A stretch of 64,000 nucleotides of DNA from Pseudobacter ginsenosidimutans (lineage in GTDB: Bacteria > Bacteroidota > Bacteroidia > Chitinophagales > Chitinophagaceae), in the NCBI RefSeq assembly GCF_007970185.1, contig NZ_CP042431.1:1-64000 (forward strand), in the 5' to 3' direction. A program made the position numbers and the translations under genes. Of the stretch, positions 1 to 10,122 are shown piece by piece; the first letter of the stretch is position 1, and the number at the start of each line of letters is the position of its first letter. The notes under the pieces were generated by a model, which saw only the letters and a list, made by a program, of their open reading frames with translations, was not told the DNA's origin and ran no database searches.

Positions 1-155
1 ATAGGTATACGCAGCACTCAAGCCAGCCTCAAAACCAGCGGGCGTATTGAATACCGCATCGCAGTAACGCCGGGATTGTATTCAGTCAGTTGTTTCTTGC
101 AGGATGAAACGCCGGCCAACGCCATCAGCAAGCATACATAAAAAGATGTTTTCAT
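1..155 (-). pseudogene. SusD/RagB-like lipoprotein, 5' end only, frameshifted
   Basis: Only the first ~50 codons lie in the window; the gene continues past base 1. The start at 155 gives a lipoprotein signal (MKTSFYVCLLMALAGVSSC) with Cys at the lipobox, followed by KKQLTEYNPG. Near base 60 the frame breaks: the next residues (DAVFNTPAGFEAGLSAAYTY) continue in another frame. Restoring one G in the run would rejoin them. SusD proteins are outer-membrane surface lipoproteins that bind glycans with a SusC partner; the SusC-like gene lies 18 bases upstream, the usual order. The break is more likely a sequence error than a real lesion, because all genes in this stretch show the same kind of break. 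Confidence 0.7.
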
Positions 156-173
156 TGTGCAGCAATTTGTTGA

Positions 174-3100
174 TTAAAGATTGATGCTTACACCCCATAC
201 CACCAGTTTGGTCATCGGGTTGATGAGACTTCCTCCGCGTTCCACATCATAATCGTCCACTTTTGAGAAAGTGAAAAGGTTTCTGCCACTGGCATAGAGC
301 CTGAGCCCGAAACTCCAAACCTGGAAGTAAAGGTCTTGGGTAAAGTGTATCCTACTGTAATGGCCCTGATCTTGAGGAAGGAACCGTCTACATATTGCAG
401 TGTGGAAGAATATAGCAATGCCGCAAAAGAGCTGGTGGTGCGGGGTCTGGGGAAATCATTGCTGGATTCTCGAGCGTCCAGTAATTCACTACTGCGCCAT
501 TTTCGCGACCGGCAGGTGAACCCGACCATTATACGCATATTCGATGGTTTGCCCATAGCGCGCAAACAGGAATCGTTCATGTCCCATTGCTTGTACCTGA
601 AATCAAGGTTCAGGCTCGCATTCCATTTCGGGACAAGTTGACCGAGTACTTCACGGTCGCTGCTGAAATGCCTTTACCATCTTTATCATGCACACGGATA
701 TCGCCCGGCAATTGTTTGTTGGCGATCGCCTGCGTGGAATCTGCCAGTTGCCAGATACCTATCTTTCTGTAATCATAGGAAACCCGCACCGGATGGCCGA
801 TGAACCATTCATTGGCCACGTCATCCACACCATTAAGCAGGTCCGTGATCCTTCCCGGTTAGTATAGAAGGTCAGACCGGCATTGAAGCTCATGTCTGTT
901 TTTTTGATCACGGCCACATTCACACCGATATCCAGACCGGTATTGACGGTTGCACCGATATTCTGGAATGTGCGGCTCACCCGGAAGTTGGTGGCAACAG
1001 GCGATCGATCAACAGATCGGTTGTTCTTGTACGATAGAAATCAATGGTAGCCGTTACACGATTGTTCCAGAGGGCGATGTCAACACCTGCGTTGAAGGCC
1101 CTGGTCTTTCTCCCACCTGAGTGCAGCATTGCCGATGGTATCAAAAGGTGTAACCGGGAAAAGGCGTTTCACCAAAGCATTGGGAATGCGGTAAGGGAAG
1201 ACTGTGTACGGTAAGGGCTGATGGCATCGCTTCCCGTTATGCCGTAGCTTATTCGCAGTTTGAGGTCGCTGACCGTATTGGAGGTCTTGAGAAAATCTTC
1301 ATCGCTGATGCGCCAGGCCAGGGCAGCAGCAGGGAAAACGCTCCATTTATTTCTTCGCCGAGTTTGGAGCTTCCATCTGTACGGATGCTGAAGGATGCAA
1401 GGTATTTACCCGCAAAGGAATAGTTCAGTCGACCGGCAAAAGAGACGAGGTTCTCTTTGCTGTAAGAAGAACGGATGCTGATACCTTCAGTGGCATTGGC
1501 AAGACCATAATACAATTGCGAAGGGAAGATCTGTTTGTTACCCTGTGCTGTAGCGTCTTCGTAATTGTTTTGGAGGAAGGTGGTTACTCCAGTGAGTGTG
1601 AAATTATGTTCTTTGAGCTGCTTATTGTAGGTGATATATTCTCCCAGTTGGTATTGCGGGCTTTGCCTGAAGTGTAGCTGCCGAGCGAATTAGTGCCGCG
1701 TTGAAGCAATGAGTTCTTATCGAAAAATGCGCCATTGGCAAGGCTGGTGAACACCATGCCGAGATTGGTGCGCAGTGAGAGACCTTTGATCGGATTGATC
1801 TCCACATAGGCCACACCGAAAGTACGTTGCGTTACAGAATTATTGTACGCAATGCCCGGTTCTTCATCTATCAGCGGATTCCAGCGGGCGGCTTCATTGT
1901 TGGGGCTCAGCACCACGGTACCGGCACTGTCGCGGGGCAGGGAGAATGGCGAGATCTTGCTGGCTTCATCCATTGGGCTGGTGCGCTGGTCCACATCATA
2001 ATAAGTGAACTGCAATTGCATGCCTGCTTTCGCGAATTTGCCCAATTGCTGGTCAAGTCCAAGACGGGCCGTATATCTTTTCAATTCATCTCCTTTGATG
2101 ATACCATTCTCATTGTAATACCCAGCGACAGGTATCCCTTCGTTTGTTCATTGCCGGCAGATACGCCCACATGATGTTCCTGCTGATTGCCCTGTTTGAG
2201 GAAAAGATCTGTGTAATCCGTGTTTACTTTGTTATTGATATTGGCGAGCTCGATATTATTGAAAAGCAGGTTATCATTGGCATCGCTGGTCCAGTTACCA
2301 TTGGGATTGATGCCTGCCAGTGTGATCTTCCTGTTGGCTTCCCTGCCATGCCACGTATTCATCGGTATTCATGAAACGAGGATAGCCCGCCACTTCGGAG
2401 ATGCCGTAGTATGAGCTGGCGCTGATCTTTGGCTTTCCGGATGCGCCACGCTTGGTAGTGATGATCACTACACCGTTGGCGCCGCGTGAACCATAGATGG
2501 CAGTGGAACTGGCATCTTTCAATACTTCGAGGGATTGTATATCGTTGGAGCTGATATCCTGGATGGAATTGTATTGCACTCCATCCACTATGATCAGTGG
2601 CCCGTTATCTGCCCGAAGGGATCGGTTACCCTTATAGTTATGGACACGCCCGAAGAGGCAGAGCCGCTGTTGCGTACGATATCTGCACCAGGGAGTTTTC
2701 CCTGCAAAGCTTCCAGGGCGTTCACAGCCGGTGTTTTGCGGATGTCTTCGCTTTTTACAGAAAGTACCGATCCGGTGAGGTCGCGTTTGCGGACCTGTCC
2801 GTAACCGATCACCACTATATTCTCCAGGCTTTTGGCTACGGAGATCAGGGTGATATTGATGGTAGCTCTGCTACCCACCGTCGCTTCCTGGGGCTCATAT
2901 CCAACATAAGTGAAGCTGAGCACATGTGCATCTTCTGCATTGATGGAATATTCCCCTTTTTCATTTGTAGCGGTGCCACGATTACTGCCTTTGATATTCA
3001 CAGACACGCCACTGAGCGGTGCGCCGTTTTCGTCTGTCACTTTTCCTGTGATATCGCGTGCGGGAGGTTTGACCCTGTCTTCTTTTACTACGATCAGTTT

Positions 3101-3427
3101 ATTTTCCATAAACTGGTAAGTGAGCAGGGTTCCAGCAAAAATATGGTCGAGGGCCTGCCGGATGCTGGCTTCTCTGAGCTCCAGCGATATCTTTTTTCGG
3201 ATACTGTTGAGCTGATCATTGTACAGGAACCGGAAATTGCTCTGTTTTTCAATGGCCTGCAACACACTCGCGATCTCCGCCTTCCGGAAATGAAGGCTCA
3301 GTTTTTCCTGTCCGAGCCCTCCGGCTGATACATGTAAACCGGCAATCAGCAGAAGTAAGGTTAATTTCATTATAAGCAGCGCTTTGAACGGCAACGGCTT
3401 TTCAGCAACCGTTAGAAAACTTTTCAT
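174..3427 (-). pseudogene. SusC/RagA-like TonB-dependent receptor with N-terminal STN domain, multiple frameshifts
   Basis: The start at 3427 gives a signal peptide, an STN (secretin/TonB N-terminal) domain at about residues 35-110, a CarboxypepD-regulatory-like domain (from ITGKVTDENGAPLSGVSV), a TonB box/plug region (VVIGYGQVRKRDLTGSV) and then barrel segments spread over several frames, ending with VVWGVSINL at 174. At least nine frame changes are present. The ones inspected, near 2610, 2345 and 2118, each fit loss of one base from a G or T run. The STN domain is the module by which such receptors signal to a FecR anti-sigma factor; the FecR and ECF sigma genes lie directly upstream in the same direction. 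The product would be an outer-membrane importer of an unknown ligand with the SusD-like protein downstream. As written it cannot be translated. Confidence 0.85.
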
Positions 3428-3555
3428 ACATTAGTATTCTTATGGGTTAAATAATAATCGCTCCCGCCCTTTAGCGGGGACGCCAACACAACTGTTTAAC
3501 CTGTATTCAACGGGGAAGGGTCCAGCTTTCTCCGTTTTTTATTGCCCCTGGTTAC

Positions 3556-4655
3556 TTAGGGCGAAGCTGGTGTACGTGATCTAATAAATAGTTCATTGCC
3601 TTTTATCGTAAATGAAAAGGGAACAGCACCTGCAATGCACGGAATGCCTGTTCAACAGTTTCGTTTTCCAGCGAACCGTTGAAAGTGAGCGATTGCACGG
3701 CTTCGTCCTCAAAATGGATTTTGATATTGTACCAGCGCTCCAGTTTTTTAGCCAGCTCGGGGAATCCATCTCCGCGGAATTGCAGGCGGTTATAGATCCA
3801 GGCCGTTTCCGGAAGCTCATCATCACGTAATGTGGTATCCAGTTGCAGTACAGACTGCACGGGTAGCAGCAGAGCATTCTCTTTTTTCTGATTTACAATA
3901 TTCCCTTTTATCTCTTTTCCCAATACCAGTTTCTGATGCGGCTTCAGCAGGATAGGTTTTGCATCGGGCTTGTCTTTCCTGGAGAGTTGCACCAGTCCGC
4001 GCAGCAATGTTGTTTCCACCGTGTGTTCATCGGCGTAAGACTTCACATTGAATGCTGTGCCAAGCACCTTGATATCGATATTTCCTGCATGCACAATGAA
4101 AGGTTTGCCGGCCTGCGGCGCAATATCGAAGAAGGCTTCCCATTGAGCACGATCTCCGCTGCGGCCCATCGAATGCAGGATCATAGCTGAGCGTGGAACC
4201 GGCATTGAGCCAAACGATCGAGCCGTCGGGCAGCAGGGTTCTGGTCCTGCTGCCCTTATGTGCTACGATCTCGTTGGTGGATTTAGGGTTGGGTTTATGA
4301 TCAGGCTGGAGTATTGCCCAGAGGGATACGATAATGCCTGCAATAGCGGCTGTCATCATCCATTCCTGAAACGGAATTTCTTCTGGTGGGGTGATACTGT
4401 TTCCATTTCTGTCGCCGGCTGTTCCAGCAATTCTTCCACAGCGGCCAGTTGCAATATCTTTTTGATCTTTTCATTCTGCACATCCATTGCATTTCCCGGC
4501 TCATCCGCTACCCATAATTGTTGAAGCAGATCGAACTGCTGCATCAGATTGGGGTCCTGCTGTAAAGCCTTCATCAGGCTGGCGCGCTCCTCCTCTGTGG
4601 CGTCTCCGCTGAGGTATCTCGATATCAAAAAGTAGATTGGCTCCGGTGTTTCCAT
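3556..4655 (-). pseudogene. FecR-family anti-sigma factor, frameshifted
   Basis: The start at 4655 gives a cytosolic N-terminal anti-sigma region (METPEPIYFLISRYLSGDAT), then a single membrane helix (MMTAAIAGIIVSLWAIL) and the periplasmic FecR domain, with HKGSRTRTLLPDGSIVWLNAGS and AFFDIAPQAGKPFIVHAGN recognisable. The C-terminal STN-binding part ends ELFIRSRTPASP at 3556. The frame changes near 4358, 4140-4180 and 3620; each can be mended by one base in a short run. FecR proteins hold the ECF sigma factor at the membrane and release it when the receptor binds ligand. It sits between the ECF sigma gene and the STN-type SusC gene, the standard order for this signalling cascade. Confidence 0.85.
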
Positions 4656-4786
4656 TCTGTTGGATTGCTATTCAGAATAGGAGGACAGGAAAAAAGAAAA
4701 CGCCACTAAAGGAAAACAGGATTTTTTTTCGGAGTCCGGCAAAAACCATCCATGGCGTCGCCGCCAATTGATCTGCATCAAAGGGA

Positions 4787-5361
4787 TCATTCTGCCGGTT
4801 TTGTGCGGCCAGGCCGCTGGTTGTTCACCTGCAATGCCCCGCAGATCTTTTTGATGGCGATGGCCATCTGCGCATCAACCGTATGAATGGAGATATTGAG
4901 CACTTCCGCTACTTCACGATGGCGAAGACCATCTTCCCTGACCAGTTTGAATATCATACGGCATCTCGGCGGCAGGACATTCACTACTTCCTGCATGCGC
5001 TGGAGCAGTTCAGACGTTACGAGCAGGTTATGCGGATCCGAATGTGAAAGGAGATCGATCTCTGCACCGAGATCATCGAAGGAGGCATGAATGAATTGAC
5101 GGGCTTTATATGAAATGGCATTGAGCGCTGTATTTTTGACGGCTACATAGAGATACACGGCAAGATTGTCAATCTCCATGACCTTCTGCCTTTGCGCCCA
5201 CAGTTTCACAAAAACATCTTCCACCACTTCTTCGGAGAGTTCATTCGAACGGGTGATGAGCCGCGCAAAATGCAGCAGCCGCCTGGCGTACAGGCCATAC
5301 AGGTTGCTGAGAGCCTTTCGTTTCCCTGGCAGATCTGCTGCTGTATGGTGAAACAATCCAT
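4787..5361 (-). pseudogene. ECF sigma-70 factor (Bacteroidetes type), one probable frameshift near the start
   Basis: The protein shows sigma region 2 (LYARRLLHFARLITRSNELSEEVVEDVFVKLW) and region 4 with its helix-turn-helix (LPPRCRMIFKLVREDGLRHREVAEVLNISIHTV). The start at 5361 (MDCFTIQQQICQGNE) is the usual beginning of this family, but it is joined to the rest only if one A is restored to the AAA run near 5317. Without it, an open frame extends upstream to 5470 with unlikely sequence. It should direct transcription of the SusC/SusD genes downstream when released by the FecR protein. The role is well supported by family and gene order; the exact N-terminus is inferred. Confidence 0.85.
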
Positions 5362-5471
5362 GATGGCAAGTGGTATAAGGTTCAATCGTTACAACAAGAG
5401 TAAAGGAGAAAAGAAGAGATGAGAAAGGGAATGAGAAAACATTTTTACGCAAACGTTCACGGAACCTCAAA

Positions 5472-6228
5472 CTAGTGCACAGTTTCTGCGGACTTTTCCG
5501 GCTGGATCCAATACACGGGGTCCTGATTCAATAATTGTGAAATAGCCTGATACAAGCCGGGGTAGAATTCATGCAGCCTGGTTGGCTTCTCAAAAAAGAA
5601 CTCCACACTTTCCGCCCAGCATTCGTGAATATTGGTGGTGCCCTGCAGGGAGTACAAAGCAGCCGGATGGTTAGGTTGCTCTATCACTTCCTGCTTCATA
5701 GCCCGTTCACCATACCAAAATTGTATTTGAGGGCATGATCATGTGCATACCCCCCGAACGCCAGTTATATTCAAAAGCATGGGCCATTTCATGCAGTCCA
5801 CATTGTACCGTCTGTTTCACTCACATATCCTTTCAATACATGGTCCCAGGCAACATAGATGCCCTGACGGTTTACATGGCCTGCCCAGGGAGTGGTACTT
5901 AACCGTAGGTATAAGCGCCTTTGATAATGTAGATATCTTCAAAAAATCCATAATTGTATTCCGGTAATCCGAAGGTAAGTTGAACAGCGGCCGCACTCAC
6001 CAGCACTTCGATCTCTTCATTGCTTTCCATTTCGAGAAAATGGAAATTCTTCGACCGCCGGAAATGATAAACCCTTGCAGCAAATTTTTGAGCGGAAATA
6101 GTATCCAATCTCTTATACCAGGGAAAATGGTTGTTGAGTATCTGTGAATAGAATTGTATTGCAGCATCACGTTTCCTTCGGAATGGCGCGAGAAGGCTGT
6201 CAATAAAGGGTATTGCGGTTAAGGGCAT
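5472..6228 (-). pseudogene. MtfA-like zinc-dependent peptidase, frameshifted
   Basis: The N-terminal part (from 6228) contains HFPWYKRLDTISAQKFAARV and VLVSAAAVQLTFGLPEY, typical of the MtfA/M90 family. The catalytic HExxH motif (LHEMAHAFEYNW) appears in another frame near 5775-5800. A third frame covers the C-terminal 75 residues (from about 5720 to 5472). Adding one G near 5798 and removing one T near 5719 restores continuity there; at least one further break lies near 5900. MtfA in enterobacteria is a cytosolic peptidase that acts on the Mlc repressor; in Bacteroidota the substrate is unknown. The gene is divergent from the PhyH gene across a 330-base gap. Confidence 0.75.
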
Positions 6229-6386
6229 ACGAGGTAAAGATAAGGTAAATGGCCAGCTGTTGCAACAAGCAACCCAAAATGCAGGAACAGGCCTGTGCCA
6301 CAGGATATTTCCAGTTCAGGTTCCCATTTTTCCATTTATACAGAAAAATATTTGATTGAAAATTTGGAGCAGAAAAACTTCATCGT

Positions 6387-6416
6387 ACATTAGTCTACCT
6401 TTTAGTAGACTAATGT
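6387..6416. promoter_or_regulatory. 12-bp perfect inverted repeat, candidate operator
   Basis: Arms ACATTAGTCTAC (6387-6398) and GTAGACTAATGT (6405-6416) are perfect complements around a 6-base spacer. It is the only notable structure in the 6229-6557 gap between the divergent MtfA-like and PhyH genes. There is no clear T tract, so a dimeric repressor site (for example TetR type) is more likely than a terminator. No regulator gene lies beside it. Confidence 0.5.
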
Positions 6417-6557
6417 CTTTTATACTCACATACCGGTAATTACAGGACTTTGCTGTCTCCAAAAGCTGTTCAGTCTGAATTCAGCCTCCTGGTGGTGTTG
6501 TAGCTGACCATATTCCCGCAAGACAGTCAATCAAATCAACACACCAATCTCAATTTT

Positions 6558-7434
6558 ATGCGTGCGTCAACCAATAAGGTATTTTACCTGGGTGAAAATT
6601 TATCCCGGGAACAGCTTGATTTTTTCAATCAATATGGTTTCATACATTTCCGCAATTTCATCGATAAAGAAACACTTCACAGAGTATGCAGGAAGTAAAT
6701 GATGTACAGGAATATCTTATCTCCAACAATATCGACAAGGTAAATGGCATCCCCCTCAAATTCGGGCAGGACACGGATGGCAAACTATTGATACAACGGA
6801 TCGCATTCGCGTCCCAATACAGCCGGTTCCTTAGTGGATTGCTGAAAGACCGCGGTTCTCACCATCATCAAGCTCCTTCCCCTTTCAAAGGAAGAATTGG
6901 AGAATTCGAGAAAGATGGACTGGTAGTGAATCATTATGTGAATACTGTCAACAGTGCCTACAACCGCCTCGGCTGGCATACAGACAGTCCACGGGATCTC
7001 TTTCTTGGCAGCAGGATATTGCCGATGTTGAATGTTGGGCTTCATCTGGACAACTGCCCTTCGAGAATGGCGGGCTAAGGGTACTACCGGGCACGCACAC
7101 CCAAAATCTGTTCAGGTTATTATTCCGGAAAAAATATTTCATTGATAACCGTCCGGATAAGAACGAAGTTGGATTCGATATTCAGGCGGGCGATCTGACA
7201 GTTCATGATGGCCGGCTTTGGCATCGCGTACAGCAGTCAGCGTTTGAAGGAGAGGCCAGCCGGCGCAGGGTAATCTATATTCCAATTGTGACAGGGGCTT
7301 ATCAACCCAAAGATGCCAACAGCGCAACTCCTTTCTATCACAAATTGGCGAAACTGAAAAAGAATCCCAACGGCAGGATCAACTGGTCGCTCTCCGAAGG
7401 CAAGACAGCAGTGGCTCAAAAGAAAATTGCCTGA
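6558..7434 (+). pseudogene. Phytanoyl-CoA dioxygenase (PhyH)-like Fe(II)/2-oxoglutarate oxygenase, frameshifted
   Basis: The frame starts at 6558 (MRASTNKVFYLGENLSREQL) with the typical opening QLDFFNQYGFIHFRNFID. The iron-binding facial triad is visible: HTD in NRLGWHTDSPRDLF and a distal His in HDGRLWHRVQQ, followed by Arg residues (EASRRRVIYIPIV) able to hold 2-oxoglutarate. Frames change near 6685 and 7060; each is mended by one A or one T, giving about 290 residues. The substrate is unknown; the family hydroxylates small molecules and lipids. The gene ends 18 bases before the SDR gene, so the two are probably co-transcribed and may act on the same compound. Confidence 0.75.
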
Positions 7435-7452
7435 TCATAAAAAAATTGACAA

Positions 7453-8294
7453 ATGAGTTATGCATTGATCACAGGTGCAGCAAAAGGTATCGGGAAATCG
7501 ATCGCTACGGAATTGGCCAAAAGGAATTATTCATTATTGCTGACGGATTTTGATGAAGCAAATCTCATCGCCACTTCAGAAAACCTGCACAGGAAGTTCG
7601 GACTGGATGTACGGTATTTTGTGCTGGACCTGACCACATCCGACGCTGCTGCACAATTACTGGCATGGTCGCACCCCTTCCATCAGCAATTGAAAGTGGT
7701 GGTAAATAATGCCGGGTATGGATTGAATGGTGCATTTGAAACATTGGGCCTGGAAGAACAATTTGGCATTATTGATGTGAACATCAAAGCACAGTTGGCT
7801 ATTACACATCACTTCCTGCCGGTACTGAAGCAGTTGAAGAAATCCTATTTGCTGAATGTTTGCAGCACTACTGCTTACCAGCCTGTGCCCTACCTGGCAG
7901 TATATGCCGCGAGTAAAGCATTTGTTCTCTCGTTCAATAAAAGTTTGAAACATGAGCTCCGCAATACCCGGGTTTCACTCAGCTACCTGAGTCCCGGTGC
8001 AACGGATACTGCATTTGTAGTGAGAGCCCGCATGAAGGCGCATACACTGAAAACCGCTACCCGCTTCAATATGACGGCAGATGAAGTAGGAGCAATTGCG
8101 GTGCGGGGATTGTTCAAAGGAAAAGAAGAGATCGTACCAGGTTTCTGAACAAACTGAATTCAGTATTGCCAAAATTCTTTCCGGTATCATTTGTGAGAAA
8201 GATCGCTGCTTCCATCTATGAAGAAAAACAAGAAAAAGAAACAGCTGCAACAACAACATCATCATTGAAACAGGCCGGCCCGGAAATTCAATAA
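7453..8294 (+). pseudogene. Short-chain dehydrogenase/reductase, frameshifted near the C-terminus
   Basis: A classical SDR with the glycine-rich cofactor site (ITGAAKGIGKSIA, TGxxxGIG) at about residues 7-15, NNAG (VVNNAGYG), the catalytic Ser (NVCSTTAYQ) and YxxxK (YAASKA). The reading frame ends at 8148 after IVPGF, but the family's C-terminal tail (LNKLNSVLPKFFP) continues in another frame to a stop at 8294. One C restored at about 8145 joins them to give ~280 residues. It is an NAD(P)-dependent oxidoreductase of the DltE/YqjQ-like group with unknown substrate. Gene order links it to the upstream PhyH gene. Confidence 0.8.
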
Positions 8295-8392
8295 TCAATA
8301 TCCAGCCTTATGCTTTTTATTATTCTGTACGCACTTTTTAGAAGATATCGATCGGGAAGAAAGATTGCTCTTTCCTCTCATTAAATTCAAAT

Positions 8393-8416
8393 AAAAATCC
8401 CCATCCGGGGATTTTT
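8393..8416. terminator. Bidirectional intrinsic terminator
   Basis: Perfect 10-bp stem AAAAATCCCC / GGGGATTTTT with loop ATCC, lying between the SDR gene (plus) and the converging MBL hydrolase gene (minus). The A and T runs serve both strands. Confidence 0.85.
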
Positions 8417-8441
8417 ATGCGTTTTGCAACGGGGACAGATC

Positions 8442-9164
8442 CTAAAACTGTACAACCGGCGTTTTCATATCATGATAGAACATTACCTGCCAATGCTCCG
8501 CAATGGCGCTTCTCTCCCATTGCTGGCGCAATTCCTTTGCTTTTTTGCCATCATAATCTGTTTTGTAAGCAATGGGCATTTTCAGGTATGATTTCAATGG
8601 CAGGTTATCCGCACCATAGAAAGCTGTCTCGCTGTTATTGCGTATCCAGAAAGATTGATGGAAGGGAGAATGACCACCGGTTACTTCATATGAGATCTCA
8701 TCGGTGACCTGGCCTTTATCATCATTCATCCAAACGATATTCGGCAGGAGATGAAGTTTTTCTAAAAGTGGAATATAGTAAGAAGGATTTTCCTTTTGTT
8801 GCAAAGCAAAATTCAGTTCACGTTGCTGGATATAGATCTTTGCCTCAGGAAAGTTGCAATGGAATGAATGTTCATCCACATGCCCCAATCCATCGGCATG
8901 ATCTTTATGAAGATGGGATAGTAAGATCTTTGTGATTTGCTCTGGCCGGATATTCTCTTTTTCCAGGCATTGATAGATCAAAGGTGTGTTATGATGGAAA
9001 AGTCTGATTCCGGTATCCAGTAAGGTATAATCATTTTCCGTGATCACCAGGAATGGCGTAACAGCCATTTTGGAATATTCCACTTTTTCGCCTTCTTTCA
9101 ATAATGTAAACTCCTTGATCTTATTTACTGCGTAATTCCCTTCTTTTATCGGAATGATCTTCAT
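8442..9164 (-). CDS. MBL-fold metallo-hydrolase
   Basis: 240 residues with the metal-binding motif HxHxDH (SHLHKDHADGLGH; His84, His86, Asp88, His89), a later His in GGHSPFHQSFWI and Asp in FYGADNLP, which together complete a binuclear site. It resembles the quorum-quenching lactonase/N-acyl hydrolase side of the metallo-beta-lactamase superfamily, but no substrate can be named. There is no signal peptide, so it is probably cytosolic. It stands alone, ending against the terminator at 8393-8416; the next minus-strand gene lies 75 bases upstream. Confidence 0.85.
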   Translation of the reverse strand: MKIIPIKEGNYAVNKIKEFTLLKEGEKVEYSKMAVTPFLVITENDYTLLDTGIRLFHHNTPLIYQCLEKENIRPEQITKILLSHLHKDHADGLGHVDEHSFHCNFPEAKIYIQQRELNFALQQKENPSYYIPLLEKLHLLPNIVWMNDDKGQVTDEISYEVTGGHSPFHQSFWIRNNSETAFYGADNLPLKSYLKMPIAYKTDYDGKKAKELRQQWERSAIAEHWQVMFYHDMKTPVVQF

Positions 9165-9238
9165 ACAATATTTTTTGCGCAGGTGATACTAATGGACCGG
9201 CGCAGCAAAAATACCGCTATTAATGGTAATCAGTCCGA

Positions 9239-9505
9239 TCACATTCCGAATATACGCTGATGATCATTCAAGCCCAGCACCAGCGCCTGCTGCAACTGTC
9301 TTACTTCCAGGTCACCGATCGATTCTTCCATCAGGAATCTGCCATCTTTCAGGGAAAGGATATTATTACCGAAGAGTAATTTTTCCAGGTCGCCGTTCAT
9401 GACGGTAATGCGATAAAGTCCATTGGTGCTTTTCTTCCAGATGTTGGCAATGGCCTTATAGAACCGTTGTTTGTAGTGGAAACCGAAAACTAACATATCT
9501 GTCAT
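9239..9505 (-). CDS. Small hypothetical protein (88 aa)
   Basis: Starting at 9505, the product begins MTDMLVFGFHYKQRFYKAI and is hydrophilic, with KKSTNGLYRITVMNGDLEKLL and a C-terminal LQQALVLGLNDHQRIF. A longer in-frame version from 9646 would add a hydrophobic, low-complexity stretch that does not look like protein, so the shorter start is preferred. I do not recognise the family. No signal peptide or membrane helix is present. Confidence 0.5.
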   Translation of the reverse strand: MTDMLVFGFHYKQRFYKAIANIWKKSTNGLYRITVMNGDLEKLLFGNNILSLKDGRFLMEESIGDLEVRQLQQALVLGLNDHQRIFGM

Positions 9506-9754
9506 CACACATTGGATTAATAAGTTGATACAATGGCAGATAGTTTGGAGAATTACATGAAATCTGTAATTGAGCGGTAAAAATATCCTTTTTATTGGAT
9601 TAATAATGATAACAGGAAAAAAGTAAATATTCATTAACATACTCATGAAAAAGCATGTATATTTCGATAAGCGATTCCTTAAACTGCAATCTCTGGTAAC
9701 AGGCTATGAATTTCTGGAGGTATAACACATTAGAGAGATAAAAAAACAAGATCT

Positions 9755-10062
9755 ATGAGTTTCTTTTTTGCTTCAAAAAAATTCAAGGAGCCGCTAAATA
9801 CTGCAGTGTATACTACTGTTCATGTAATGAAGGAAGATAGTCCGATCGTACTCGTAACTCACGAGTTGGATGGACACTGGCAATTCCTGGGGAGTGATCG
9901 AATTGTTTGTTGAAGACAATCCAGAAAAGTTCCTTTTGGAATGTTTGGGTATCTGTTTCAGAAGCGGATTACGTGAGAATGGAAGAATTGTGGGAAGATG
10001 AAAACAGGGTTTTGGAAAAACCTTATGAAGGTAAACTGGAAACGCAAGTAGAATTGTACAAT
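9755..10062 (+). pseudogene. Composite gene remnant (two unrelated hypothetical-protein pieces)
   Basis: The 5' piece from 9755 reads MSFFFASKKFKEPLNTAVYT and continues to HELDGHWQFLGSD, a pattern I associate with small Bacteroidota hypothetical (immunity-like) proteins. It stops at 9912. From about 9935 another frame gives SFWNVWVSVSEADYVRMEEL and PYEGKLETQVELYN, which resembles the middle of DUF2199 proteins. That piece in turn lacks its usual C-terminus and runs into the terminator at 10081. Either a deletion joined two small genes or there are several base errors. Function cannot be stated. Confidence 0.35.
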
Positions 10063-10080
10063 AAAATAAGGATACAAAAA

Positions 10081-10100
10081 AACCCGCCTGACAGCGGGTT
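10081..10100 (-). terminator. Intrinsic terminator of the M49 peptidase gene
   Basis: Stem AACCCGC / GCGGGTT with loop CTGACA, followed on the minus strand by a T run (AAAAAAA at 10075-10082 on the plus strand). It lies 22 bases after the stop codon at 10123. Confidence 0.8.
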
Positions 10101-10122
10101 TCTTCATATAGGGAATGTTCGC

